Below, one piece after another: positions 37,082 through 46,803 of a stretch of 64,000 nucleotides of DNA. The first letter of the stretch is position 1. Each line of letters opens with the position of its first letter. Below the pieces are notes generated by a model. That model made no database searches. It saw nothing but the letters and a program-made list of their open reading frames with translations, and had not been told where the DNA came from. The stretch comes from Paraphysomonas bandaiensis (Eukaryota; Chrysophyceae), in assembly GCA_965644295.1 (NCBI GenBank), contig CBFFRP010000423.1:186001-250000 (forward strand), read 5' to 3'. Both the position numbers and the translations under genes were made by a program.

Positions 37082-38302
37082 CTAAACTCTCAACTCTCTT
37101 CTCATAAAATTAGACAATTCCCCATACAAATTAGACAATTCCTCATACAATTTATCAAGCTCCATTTCTCTTTCACGTACATCCATACCTTTTTCTTTAT
37201 TACGAGCAATTATTCTCTCTACAACACTTATGTGCTGCTCCTTTGCTTCAATCTTTCGACACTCCAGGATCTCACGGTTATCGTTTTCCCTACCCACGAA
37301 TTGATGTTTAATAATTACCGTTGGCGTCGAGGATTCCTTGGATGGTGGAGTCTGGGCGGTGTCGCCGACAGTGTGCCGGGCCTTCTTATTGAATCTACGT
37401 CCTATATCCTTCGCATGATGAATTAACATACCTTTTCGCTTCTCTCCTTGGGTTAAAACATAGGAGTTCAATGCCCTATCCTCCGCAGGCTTCCCAAGAA
37501 GAATAAATGTAAGCCACTCCTCAGGGTAATAATCCTCTGGCATTCCATCCTTGGTTGCGCGTGAAAATTTCTTGCCCTTAGTCAGTTTCTTTTTCGCATA
37601 GGCAAGATTGTTGTCTACACTCTTTTCTGATTTCTCTTCCTGACGCGATTCCCAGTATGCAACCCGAATAGCATGCAGAACACCACTTCTATTGTGACCA
37701 CTTCGATCGAAGACTTTGTTATTATAATGGGGCCCTAACTTGCTGTTCACAACTGTGCGGGTAGACTGATGTGTATCCCACACTTTAAATCCAAAATAGG
37801 CAATGACTTTTTCGCTGATGTCAAGCTCGTTGAACTCTTCGTTTTCACTCATGAAAGTACATGGAGGATAAATTTTATTCATCGTGGAAATAAAATCTAA
37901 AAATGTCTGTGGCCAAATATTCCCATCTAAATATTGAAATAATTTATCTTGTGCATACATCTTTTTAGGCCAATTATTTATAGTTTGAATAAAAGCCTTA
38001 TGTACTAATTGATATATAGTTAATGGGGGAGTATCAGGGGAGATGTCTTCAGTTATACTGTTCCCGGCAATCCCACAAACTAAACAAAACAATTGCTATA
38101 TATACATATATAATTCAAGTTATATAAATATATATATACATACTTTATGAAGAGATTCATTTGTATGATGTTGTAAATGTTGGAGTAAATGATAAACTTC
38201 ATCTATAGCTGGATAATTCTTATAAACCTTTAAAATATCTTCATTATGATCTTCATCATTATGATCTTCATTATTATCTTCATATTGTAATTCTAAATTC
38301 AT
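37082..38302 (-). CDS. Hypothetical protein, orphan
   Basis: Two minus-strand exons, 38302-38144 and 38095-37082, phase 0; 390 aa. The N-terminus is acidic (NNEDHNDEDHNED). The middle has compact-fold features (YFGFKVWDTHQSTR, VFDRSGHNRSGVLHAIRVAY, YYPEEWLTFILLG). The C-terminal 80 residues form an amphipathic helix or coil (AKEQHISVVERIIARNKEK). I recognise no family. Composition in the middle (K/R-rich, single Trp residues) could fit a DNA-binding or transposon-derived protein, but nothing proves it. Its start lies 536 bp from the divergent MYND gene. The upstream flank contains a (TTGTA)n run at about 38302-38324. Confidence 0.6.
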
Positions 38303-38838
38303 TGTATTGTATTGTATTGTATTGTTGTTTAAGGTGCTTTAAGTGTCTGTATATATATACATATATATGGATGGGATCGCTCATTTGAATCCACTTAAAA
38401 TCACCTGCCCTCTAATTACTGAAAAAGGATAAATTCCATGTTTTCTTCATCGAAACCATGGATATTTAGATATTTAGAGTTTTGGTTGGATGTAATATTC
38501 TTTTATCACATACAGAGTATACAGTACGTACTGCTACATTGGACAAAAAATCTGAAGGTTTGTTTTTCCAAGTCAACTTTTCAAAACATAAAAATCATGG
38601 TTTTCTATATTGAGGTTATGAATATTTTCTTCTCCTGTCCAAACTGCATTGTCATCTACACTTCAAGTTTATGTGTCATCCACATACATATACATACACA
38701 TACACATACATACATGTACATATACATACAGTACATACACACATACACACACAGAACTAGACACATTAACACCCACATATATATACATAATCACTTCAAT
38801 CTAATTCATTATAATAATAAACAAAATATTTTATACTC
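38303..38838. promoter_or_regulatory. Shared promoter region of divergent genes
   Basis: 536-bp spacer between two divergent start codons. Contains (CATA)/(CACA) microsatellite sequence at about 38680-38780. No PPE copy. No specific regulatory motif recognised. Confidence 0.5.
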
Positions 38839-40173
38839 ATGTATGCTCCTTTTCCTAAAAACTTTAATAGTGAAGAACAATTACTACGTACATTCTGGCG
38901 TCGATGGTTCTCTGAAAGTATCCCTCTATTAGATAATAAAACTCCTGTAGAAGCATCTAAAACAAATGAAGGAAGAAAAAAAATAGAAGAATTATTAGAA
39001 TTTTATAATAATTCAAATAATAGAGAAGGTGGAATGAAATTATGTGGTAAATTTACTGCAAATCCTCCTGTGAATTGGGTACGATGGAAATTAGGGATGA
39101 TTGAAGGTGATGCTTCACAATTTGAGGAAGAAGAAAGAATTTATAATGATAAAGCCAGTATTGAACGTGCAGAACAATCGAATCAACCACAGAAAGCTGT
39201 AGAAAGTGGTATTAAATGTAATATGTGTGATAAGGAGGGCACACTACGATGCAGCAGATGCAAGTCCAGGAGGTACTGTACTGTTAAATGTCAAAAATTA
39301 GATTGGCCGGCACACAAGAAGTATTGTGTAAAGGTCGCAGAGCAAACTGCATTGTCGGATGAGGAGTGGAAAAAGGACTTCGAGACTAAGACTGCACAAG
39401 AGGTGTATTGCAAGTTGCACGAATCTGTCTGTAAGATGGCCCAAAACTCTGAAGATGGACCCAAACCTACCTGGAAACAATTTGTGCAGACATGTGTAAA
39501 GAAGGGTTATCCCTTCCCTGACTATCACAGGAGACCTCAGGACGTGCCGGAGGAGGAGCTGACCTTTCTCAAGGATAGCGGGGTGCATGAGAAGTTGTGG
39601 AAGTTGTACTTTAAGCTCACTGAGGCTGTGGTAGCGGCTCATGTTCATGGCAAGAAGAAGTACAAGGAAGAAGAACGGAAGCGCATACATAAAGAACGAA
39701 AAGCCACCCGTGCTGCGCTAGAGTCCTTTACGACCATTGACACCACAGTGCTACGCGACCTGCCTTCCCTGCCGGTGTACTTATCGGTGTCCTGGAGCTG
39801 TATGATGCTTAACAAAGCTACTGGACAGAAGGAATGCTGTGTTATGGCAATATGGATACATGATGGCATCAAAAATGAGAAGATCGCATATATGCATGCC
39901 CCCGTTCTCTGTGATGTGAAGCCTCCATTAGATGAACTTAGGCGTGCTTTATTCGTCAGCATGACTGCACCCGGTGGAATTCCCCCCGGAATCCCAACCA
40001 GGTATCGTCCCAGAGAAATTCAAATATCAAATAGATGGGGAGATGATTACTATGAGGCCGTGGCTGGACCTCTCTCGGATGTGGGTATTCTTGTGACGTT
40101 TCAATCCCGAGCGGACCTGGAACGAGAATGTCGACGGGAAGGAACTGACCCAGATGGCAATAACTTTTTATAA
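38839..40173 (+). CDS. MYND zinc-finger protein
   Basis: Single exon, 444 aa. Residues 127-163 form a complete MYND finger: CNMCDKEGTLRCSRC, then RRYCTVKCQ and DWPAHKKYC, with all seven Cys and one His in the expected spacing. MYND domains bind proline-rich protein partners. No SET, ankyrin or other accompanying domain is recognisable, so the molecular role is open. Residues 165-290 are helical and charged. Residues 290-440 look globular (LPVYLSVSWSCMM, ECCVMAIWIHD) but match nothing I know. By hand count, about 14 of the first 100 codons end in G/C (mostly Met and Trp), against roughly 45 of the 100 codons following the finger. Confidence 0.85.
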   Translation: MYAPFPKNFNSEEQLLRTFWRRWFSESIPLLDNKTPVEASKTNEGRKKIEELLEFYNNSNNREGGMKLCGKFTANPPVNWVRWKLGMIEGDASQFEEEERIYNDKASIERAEQSNQPQKAVESGIKCNMCDKEGTLRCSRCKSRRYCTVKCQKLDWPAHKKYCVKVAEQTALSDEEWKKDFETKTAQEVYCKLHESVCKMAQNSEDGPKPTWKQFVQTCVKKGYPFPDYHRRPQDVPEEELTFLKDSGVHEKLWKLYFKLTEAVVAAHVHGKKKYKEEERKRIHKERKATRAALESFTTIDTTVLRDLPSLPVYLSVSWSCMMLNKATGQKECCVMAIWIHDGIKNEKIAYMHAPVLCDVKPPLDELRRALFVSMTAPGGIPPGIPTRYRPREIQISNRWGDDYYEAVAGPLSDVGILVTFQSRADLERECRREGTDPDGNNFL

Positions 40174-40263
40174 ATTAATATTCAGTTGCGAACGATTTAA
40201 GTTTAAAAATGCATTTAAGTTTAGTCACTTGTACTGTTGCCCGTCTTTTAATAATTCAACACA

Positions 40264-40490
40264 TCTATAGAAATTTCTTTCTGGACAAAAAGTACTTCAG
40301 AAAGAAAACATCAAAAATCAATATGTAATTGTATGCAGTCTAAATTCACCAGAAAGAACTTCAGTCAGGTAACGTGTAGTAAGTTCTTCCTAGTGAGTTT
40401 AGACCGCATACACGTATTACATTTACATATTGATTTTTGATGTTTTTTCTGAAGTACTTTTTATCCAGATTTATTTCTTTAACTAGGCCG
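40264..40490. repeat. Inverted duplication of a copia fragment (about 100-bp arms)
   Basis: 40264-40365 and 40375-40490 are imperfect reverse complements sharing AAAAAGTACTTCAGAAA, ACATCAAAAATCAATATGTA and GAAGAACTT blocks. The right arm is in frame with the copia integrase remnant; the left arm is its inverted copy. A transcript across it would fold into a long hairpin. Confidence 0.85.
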
Positions 40491-41961
40491 CGGCGCTCGA
40501 ACGCAGTCAGTTTATCATAGTTGACATGACCGAGCCTTTTGTGCCAGGGATAGGGAACAATATATTGCAATACTATTGTTAGATAGCGTTCCATCAATAG
40601 TATTGATGGAGATTTTAAACAGGCCAAACAATACAATTACAATATATTGCAATATATTGTCAATGTATTGCAATATATTAGTATGACTAATCAGTAGGTA
40701 AGCACATCCGTAGATTTCATTTTTAGTATTAGTCATTAAGATCACATGACAACCAAACCAACTGCTGCTTATAGCTACTAAAAATCCACCTCGTCCTCAT
40801 ACTCTGAGCCATCATCGGTGACGTCAACAGAACCATATTCATCCACAGAATTAATTGAAATATGCTAGTATCCGGCCATAACTGTCGAATAGCTTTCAGA
40901 AACAACAGCATATTAAGTAGGATGGATACTTTTGCGCAACACTGATATAATATGTTTAGCTGTGCTGAACAGACGTTCCCATGTATGGGAAGTACATACC
41001 AGGGCCAGGCAATCTAGAGTCTCGCCCCCGTTTAGAACTGACAACTGCAGCTTTAGCAGTCTTCAAGCGGAAGCAGTCTTTAGTCTGATGGCCTGGGATG
41101 TCACATATCTCACTCACAGGTAGCTTAGTTTTGTTATCACCCCTATTTCTGTTATCTCTATCTTTTTTCTGTGATCTTGTCCCCTTCATCCTCTTTATAA
41201 CATGTTCTGGAGTCTTGCACTCCCTAGCAAAGTGGCCAAGTTTCTTGCACTTATTGCATCTGCCCTTTCTCTTGTGCTCTTTCTATTTACTGTCATCCAC
41301 TGCTTGATTGACATTGTCTTTAACGTATGCTTGCCGAATGATGTGTTTTCATGTCCTTTGATTAGGCTGCTTGCTCTCGCGTATGTCACATCGTTTGCTG
41401 TATACAGGCTGTGTGCTAGCTGGGAATATCTCTTGTCTGTGAGACCTTCCTTTAGTCGAGTGAGCTTGTCGTCTTCCGTGACTTCACGACCTAGATTCTC
41501 GAGAACCTTGGCCTGGGCTTCAACGCTGTCGACGAACTCTGCTGCTGACTGACTTGAGGTAATCTTCATTGAATTGAGCTTTGTGACCTCTGCCTGCACT
41601 GCGTTCTTTTCAACATTGATAAATCTCTTTTCCAGTGCCTGTAGTAACCCTTTTGCTGTACTTCCTTCGTAGAGAGCGCCGCTGTTTTGCCTGCCTTTGG
41701 GTGAGCATTCCGGGTGTTCCAGAGTCTCTTCGCGTTGCGTAGTCGCTTCTCCTGTGCATCAGTCATTTGAGCTCCCGCTGGAACTGTAGAGTCTAGGTCA
41801 TGAATGTGCCTTGGTTTATTCTTTGAGAGGACAAGATGGGCCCGATTGTGTCTCATGAGGAATGAGGTGAAGAACTTCTTGAATTTCTTGAATTTCAGTT
41901 CCTCGAATGGAGATACCTTAGAGCCTGAGGCGACATTCGTGAAACTACCATCCGCTACCAT
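40366..41961 (-). mobile_element. Degenerate Ty1/copia retrotransposon, gag to integrase start
   Basis: Minus strand. 41961 downwards encodes a copia Gag in two overlapping frames (frameshift near 41640-41600): SPFEELKFKKF, ALEKRFINVEKNAVQAEVTK and DKLTRLKEGLTDKRYSQLAHS. A zinc knuckle follows, CNKCKKLGHFAREC (CxxCx4Hx4C), then a second imperfect knuckle ICDIPGHQTKDC with its first Cys missing. At 40555-40366 the GAG-pre-integrase motif PWHKRLGHVNYDKL follows. Protease is missing, replaced by a hAT fragment. No LTRs, reverse transcriptase or full integrase are found, so it is dead. Confidence 0.85.
40545..40985 (-). mobile_element. hAT transposon fragment nested in the copia element
   Basis: The left end starts CAGGGATAGGGAACAATATA at 40545 and sits exactly where the copia pre-integrase frame is interrupted. 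Reading leftward from 40985, a transposase C-terminal dimerisation motif is visible: WERLFSTAKHIISVL, then a frameshift or stop and LLFLKAIRQLWP. This matches the hAT-C consensus ERxFSxA...L..LK. The acidic tail DDGSEYEDEVDF precedes a stop. The 5' part of the element is missing. Confidence 0.75.
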
Positions 41962-42359
41962 ATTAACTTAAGCTTTTAAGAGTGCAGTATTGACTGATTG
42001 ATATTAGGGAGATATAGTGAAACTATGATGTTGTAGCACTGTGATTTAGGAACCACGTCATTCACCAACATCAACATTCTGTTCTACAATCGTATCTTTA
42101 ACAGCTACTATATTTTCAGTTTCTTTGTATACTTGTAATAGCTACTCCTATAGTGTAGTGTATATTCTGTATTTCATTCCTACATAGAATACAGGATAAC
42201 TACTAGCGATTGGCTTCACCAAACTTCAAGTACGCACGTAGGAGTTTGGTTGTAGTTCAATACGTTGAAATGTAATGTATTGCATGTATACGAATATCTT
42301 CATTCATTAATTGATGGCTAGAGTATGCTCCCATGTTTAAATGAAATTTTTCTACTTTT
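41962..42359. other. Intergenic, upstream of the copia remnant
   Basis: No LTR recognisable; AT-rich unique sequence. Confidence 0.45.
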
Positions 42360-42515
42360 GACTATAGGTGAATACCATAAACACCTAGTCAACCTAGTCA
42401 TTGTAAATTGAAAATATGAATTATTAAATGACTGTTTTTCAACCGCTTGACTAGTTTTTTTAATACCAATTTTGGTGTGACTAGGAAAAATTACACCAAA
42501 ATTGACTAGATCCCT
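42360..42515 (-). repeat. Dispersed CTAGTC-type repeat, copy 1
   Basis: Read on the minus strand, GGTTGAAAAACAGTCATTTA and TTCATATTTTCAATTTACAA match 57737-57785 on the plus strand. Adjacent ACACCAAAATTGACTAG and its inverted partner TTTTGGTGTGACTAG form a local palindrome. Probably a small DNA transposon family. Confidence 0.55.
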
Positions 42516-43422
42516 ATTTAAGATGGCATGCTCCTTGACCCTTGACTATATCGGTATGACTGATTGTGGCACGACCTAAACAAAGAAACTTTATGTGTCT
42601 TACATTTACGCTCGTGGTTCACACAGAATATCGAAATGATGTCGTGGGGTCATGACTGGGAGCATAGTGTCCATGCGTTCCACTTTCAGCGAAGTTCGTC
42701 GTGACAGTACAAACTGCAGGGAGTTTTCAAATTTGAGTTTATGATTTTCTGTGGACATAGAAGTATTACCATGGCGTTAGGGAGCTGGGAATTCCATTTA
42801 GCCAAAAATAAAGCTAAAGCAACGTGATCAAATTTCCACTTAGCACAACGTTATAAGAATAGAATGCCTTTATTAGAGTGAAGCAACATTACTTCCAGTA
42901 CGGCATCCTATGCAATACCTTCGTCCAATAGAATATATCTTGTTGTCAACAGAGATAGCCAGCATGAGTGATTCCTTTTAGTCCATTCTGTTGTTTGTCA
43001 AAGTGTCAAAACAAAGTCTTAAACTTTCTTTTTTCGAGAATAGCGCCATTGATGTTGTGAAAGAATAACGCCTGATGAAGTGGGCGACATGCGAACGCTT
43101 TACTCCCAACGCATGAGGTGGACTACTTATCTTATTTCACGTGGCTTCAGATTCCAGAGCCACTCTACGGAGGTACATTCATGTGAGGAGGTACATATGG
43201 ATTATATCCGCCCACACCTATACAACTATAGTGTGTATAAACGATTGAAGTGATAATAATGGTTCATATATTCTCATTCATTCACAGTTTCAGTTACAAT
43301 ATGAATCCTTCAGTACAGGTAATTCTACAAGGAATGATATCCATATAAATCATATGTAATGATAATATAGTTATATATGTGTGATCCATCCAACAGAGTT
43401 TTCTCTAGATATGATAGCTAGA
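42516..43422. other. Intergenic, no supported gene
   Basis: No gene supported. A possible short exon ATGAATCCTTCAGTACAG followed by GTAATT at 43302-43319 cannot be linked to the eL27 gene in frame. Confidence 0.45.
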
Positions 43423-43565
43423 GACATCGTTTGTATATTTTTGTTCCAAGATGCCTCTAATATTGAGACAACAATTATCTGTATTACAGCCGTAGTTGTA
43501 CATCAGTAATATAGACAATATTTGCTTCAATTTATTCCCGAAAAATAAGATGCTGACTGCCGATA
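43423..43565 (-). repeat. Promoter-proximal repeat 'PPE', copy D (inverted)
   Basis: Minus-strand copy with all shared blocks, starting TATCGGCAGTCAGCATCTTA when reverse-complemented. About 285 bp upstream of the eL27 ATG and the only copy facing away from its gene. Confidence 0.88.
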
Positions 43566-43848
43566 CGCATGTATGGATATAGCTATATGTACAGTACACT
43601 GTACAGTACGACGTACAGAACGATCGTAGTACACTGTAAGTGTATAAATGAGACAAACCGAGTCTATCCCTAAAAAAAAACTAAAAACCTTTTATAAAAA
43701 CTGAAAAAGTCAAGCTACTCTTAAAGATATCACTATATTATGGTATGGATGAGAAGAATGGTTCGAGAGATGGAGGTATACATACATATATATAACAGCA
43801 ATTGCAATAGCACTTAAATCAAATAATTAGGCATCATTAGTCGATAAG

Positions 43849-44435
43849 ATGGGAATGTAAGCGAATTGTATTAATGATATGTAATATTTAATATTGTTTT
43901 ATTATAGCATTAAGAGTGGAAGAGTTGTTATTGTCCTCGCTGGACGTTATGCCGGTCGTAAGGCAGTTGTTGTGAAGACTCATGAAGATGGTGGGGCTGG
44001 AAAGAGATTCGGTCATGCTGTTGGTATATTTTAATATAATTTTTTATTGTTTTATATAATTTTATTCATTTATAGTCGCTGGCATTGATCGTTATCCCAG
44101 AAAGGTTGTTAAGGCCATGAGCAAGGCTAAGCTTGACAAGAGATCCAAGATCAAGCCCTTTGTTAAGGCTATTAACTTCAACCATATCATGCCTACCAGG
44201 TATAATAAATCTGTTATAATATACTAGATGTCATACTCATGTTGAAATTTAAAGATACGTAACCGACTTCGACCTGAAGAAGATTGTTGATGAGGGTGCC
44301 TTGTCGTCTGAGTCCCGTGTCGAAACTAGAAAGGTCCTGAAGAAGACATTTGAGGAGAAGTACAGAAACCAGTCCGGAAAGAACGAGAAGAAGGCTGGTG
44401 GTACACAGTACTTCTTCAAGAAACTCCGCTTCTAA
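43849..44435 (+). CDS. RPL27: 60S ribosomal protein L27 (eL27)
   Basis: Four exons, 43849-43856 (8 nt), 43908-44023, 44076-44199 and 44255-44435, encode 142 aa. The tiny first exon gives Met-Gly and two bases of Ile, so the chain starts [19 protein letters not shown]. Further eL27 signatures: [33 protein letters not shown] and the terminal FFKKLRF. Length matches the family (about 136-146 aa). It is a structural protein of the large ribosomal subunit. Composition is balanced from the first long exon on, unlike the AT-skewed starts of most neighbours. Confidence 0.95.
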
Positions 44436-45020
44436 ATATCAGTGTTCCCTCTTATGATTTGTCTAATTAATTGACGCATTCCTTTAGCTGTTGCACTGTT
44501 CCTTCCATACTTCAAAGTTTTAGTGAAAAGTATGTGTACTAGCTAGCTGACTGAGTAGTGAACACACTTTATTTGCATAGCGCTTGCTAATTAATTAATT
44601 GCATGCAAAAGTGAATTTTGTCGTGGCTGTATATCTTGATCTCAGAAATGGTCAAATCTCGCCTAGTATAAACAAGGACATCTTTAATTAGGGTGTATAT
44701 GTACTACTTGCCTCGATTGCGGTAGGGTAACTTGTATCTTATTGGCCCCATGGTAGTGAATGTCTTATTATTAGCAATGGTAGGCGTTTAAGAGTCACTG
44801 CTTAACAGGGCTTCGTCAGCTCTATTAAAGCTCCAAGTCTAAGACAACACCATAGTGCCTCAGACAGCAACTCCTTGTATCTTCCGCTTGGACCTCTCGC
44901 TACTTTGCAACCTAACCATGTGCTCCGCAAAGCTCCGCGGAGGGCCTAAGGGGCACCCACCCGACTAAAACCGTCTTCAGCCAAGGACTAAAACCGTCTG
45001 AGATACTAACTCAACTATCG
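44436..45020. other. Intergenic, 3' flank of RPL27
   Basis: No gene supported. Becomes GC-richer after about 44840, where repeat sequence linked to the adjacent LINE-tail-like module begins (duplicated ACTAAAACCGTCT at 44965 and 44988). Confidence 0.5.
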
Positions 45021-45115
45021 GAACGGAAGTAGTCGCACCTTGGTGCTTAAGGCAACGCACAAGCAGCTTTCGTAGCGTTAAATAGTAGGATAATAGCGTT
45101 TGTACTAGTTAGTTA
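45021..45115 (+). repeat. LINE-tail-like module (non-autonomous element fragment)
   Basis: GTCGCACCTTGGTGCTTAAG, then GCAACGCACAAGCAGCTTTC and AAATAGTAGGATA. Similar to arm A of the 12.8-13.6 kb foldback element and to the 3' UTR of the LINEs at 58.2 and 59.9 kb. Confidence 0.6.
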
Positions 45116-45608
45116 CAGGTTTCAGGTAGACGTCTAACTAGCTTGACTAGCATCCATCTAGCTACTCAGTGGTGTAGATTCTTAACGACTATTGCTAATA
45201 ATAAGACTTTCAATATTATACATCCATTGTGAAAGTTCAGTATTATATATTCACCTAAAATCCCATCGCAAAACGACCAGTTATCTCTCCATCCCTCTAC
45301 ACCACGCACTTGCCAAGAGCGATTATCGCTCAATGACAATATTACCTACACAACAATTAAATCTACTACTGCTACTGTTAAACACATGCGTTTGCCAAAA
45401 GGAAGGAGTACTATGTAATTCAAGTTGCCACAGAAGCAATTTGTTGTGTCTTAACAAATAATTCAATTCTATCTATGTTATCTCATAAGTATCTTGTGCT
45501 TTAACTATCCTATTGCATAAGTAGCCACATTACAACATCTGCTTTCCTAAGAATCATAGTGAAGGAAATATAAAATAATAATGATTACGTTATAAATATA
45601 GCCATCAT
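45116..45608. other. Intergenic, no supported gene
   Basis: Unique AT-rich sequence with scattered short ORFs and no supported coding content. Confidence 0.45.
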
Positions 45609-45738
45609 GCATCATATAGCCATAACCACAACGCAACAATGAAGCCAGCACATGCCACTCACTCCCGGTATGTGCATCATATAGCCATAACCACAACGCA
45701 ACAATGAAGCCAACACATGTCACACACTATCGCTCTCT
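45609..45738. repeat. 65-bp tandem duplication
   Basis: GCATCATATAGCCATAACCA and the following ACAACGCAACAATGAAGCCA occur at 45609 and again at 45674 with one difference. Two units only. Confidence 0.9.
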
Positions 45739-45967
45739 TTGTATCCGGAGTTACGAGAGAGAAGACCTGCACCCCAGGCCCGATACCCACTTATACCATT
45801 CAACATCAGTGTGCACAGTGTTGATCAGACACATAAGGAGTGTGAGTTGGCAGCATACGACACACGCAATACACCAGAACACTCGTGACAACTAACCTGA
45901 TTAATATAATTATCTACATGTCATGAATCCACTCTAGATTCTCTCGGTATGCATCAGGTTCGATGAA

Positions 45968-46410
45968 GGATCATATATACAAGCAATGCGGAGTGCGTGA
46001 AATTCTGTTACACTCATGTATACTTTTCAGTTTGTGTCGGTTGTAGATGTGTGTGCCTGTATGGCTGTATGTGTGTGCCTGTATCAAGGCGTGTATATGT
46101 GTATGTATGTGAGGGTGTGTGTAGCTCTATTAACAGTCACCCTCAATACATACAAGAACCTGAATCACTTCAGAGCAGAGATTGAAAGGGACATGACGGT
46201 CAAGTTGATATTCTTATGTTTCTGGTGTAGATATCACCTCATTTCATGGCACTGTTGATAGTGTAAAGTAACATATGAAGAGATGCGTATACCATATATA
46301 CACACTACACAACAGTATACCACGGTATACCAAAAACACATATCTACAACCGACACAAACTGAAATTTATATATGAGTGTGACACTCCCGCATTGTATGA
46401 TGATCGACTA
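45968..46410. mobile_element. Foldback/MITE-like element with about 70-bp inverted termini
   Basis: Left arm 45968-46049 (GATCAT, CAATGCGG, ACACTCAT, TTTCAGTTTGTGTCGGTTGT) is the imperfect inverted copy of 46333-46410. The interior is GT-rich with no ORF of interest. About 390 bp upstream of the LRR gene. Superfamily unknown. Confidence 0.75.
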
Positions 46411-46493
46411 CTACGTATAAGAGTGTATACAGACTGTATTTTCTGTATACTTTCTTAGTTCTTGGGTGGTTGTCAGATATGGTCATATACCCG

Positions 46494-46635
46494 TACGGTA
46501 GTTAGCATCTTATTTTTCGGAAATAAATTGAAGCAAATATACTCTATATTACTGATATACAACTACGGCTGTAATACACATAATTGTTGTCTCAATATTA
46601 CAGGCATCTTTGAACAAAAATATACAAACCATGCA
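46494..46635 (+). repeat. Promoter-proximal repeat 'PPE', copy E
   Basis: Left end degraded (TACGGTAGTTAGCATCTTAT); otherwise full, ending AAAATATACAAACCATGC. About 170 bp upstream of the LRR gene ATG. Confidence 0.88.
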
Positions 46636-46803
46636 TATATATATATCCAGATTCATGCATAACTAGCACTCCACCAGGACATCTATATCCACTATGTTAA
46701 TGAACTGCAACACATGGATCTTTCACCTCAGTATATTGCTTATCCTTCATAGGGTATGCACATGTCATAAAAGTGGAAAGTATTAACTGTATGTATAAGA
46801 AGT

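Noticed and set aside
6404-46632. A conserved ~40-codon frame (GNKLKQI...LLxYNYG...GIxEQKY) across the PPE copies
   Set aside because: Copies A and B contain stops and the substitutions between copies change amino acids freely, so the conservation is at DNA level, not coding.
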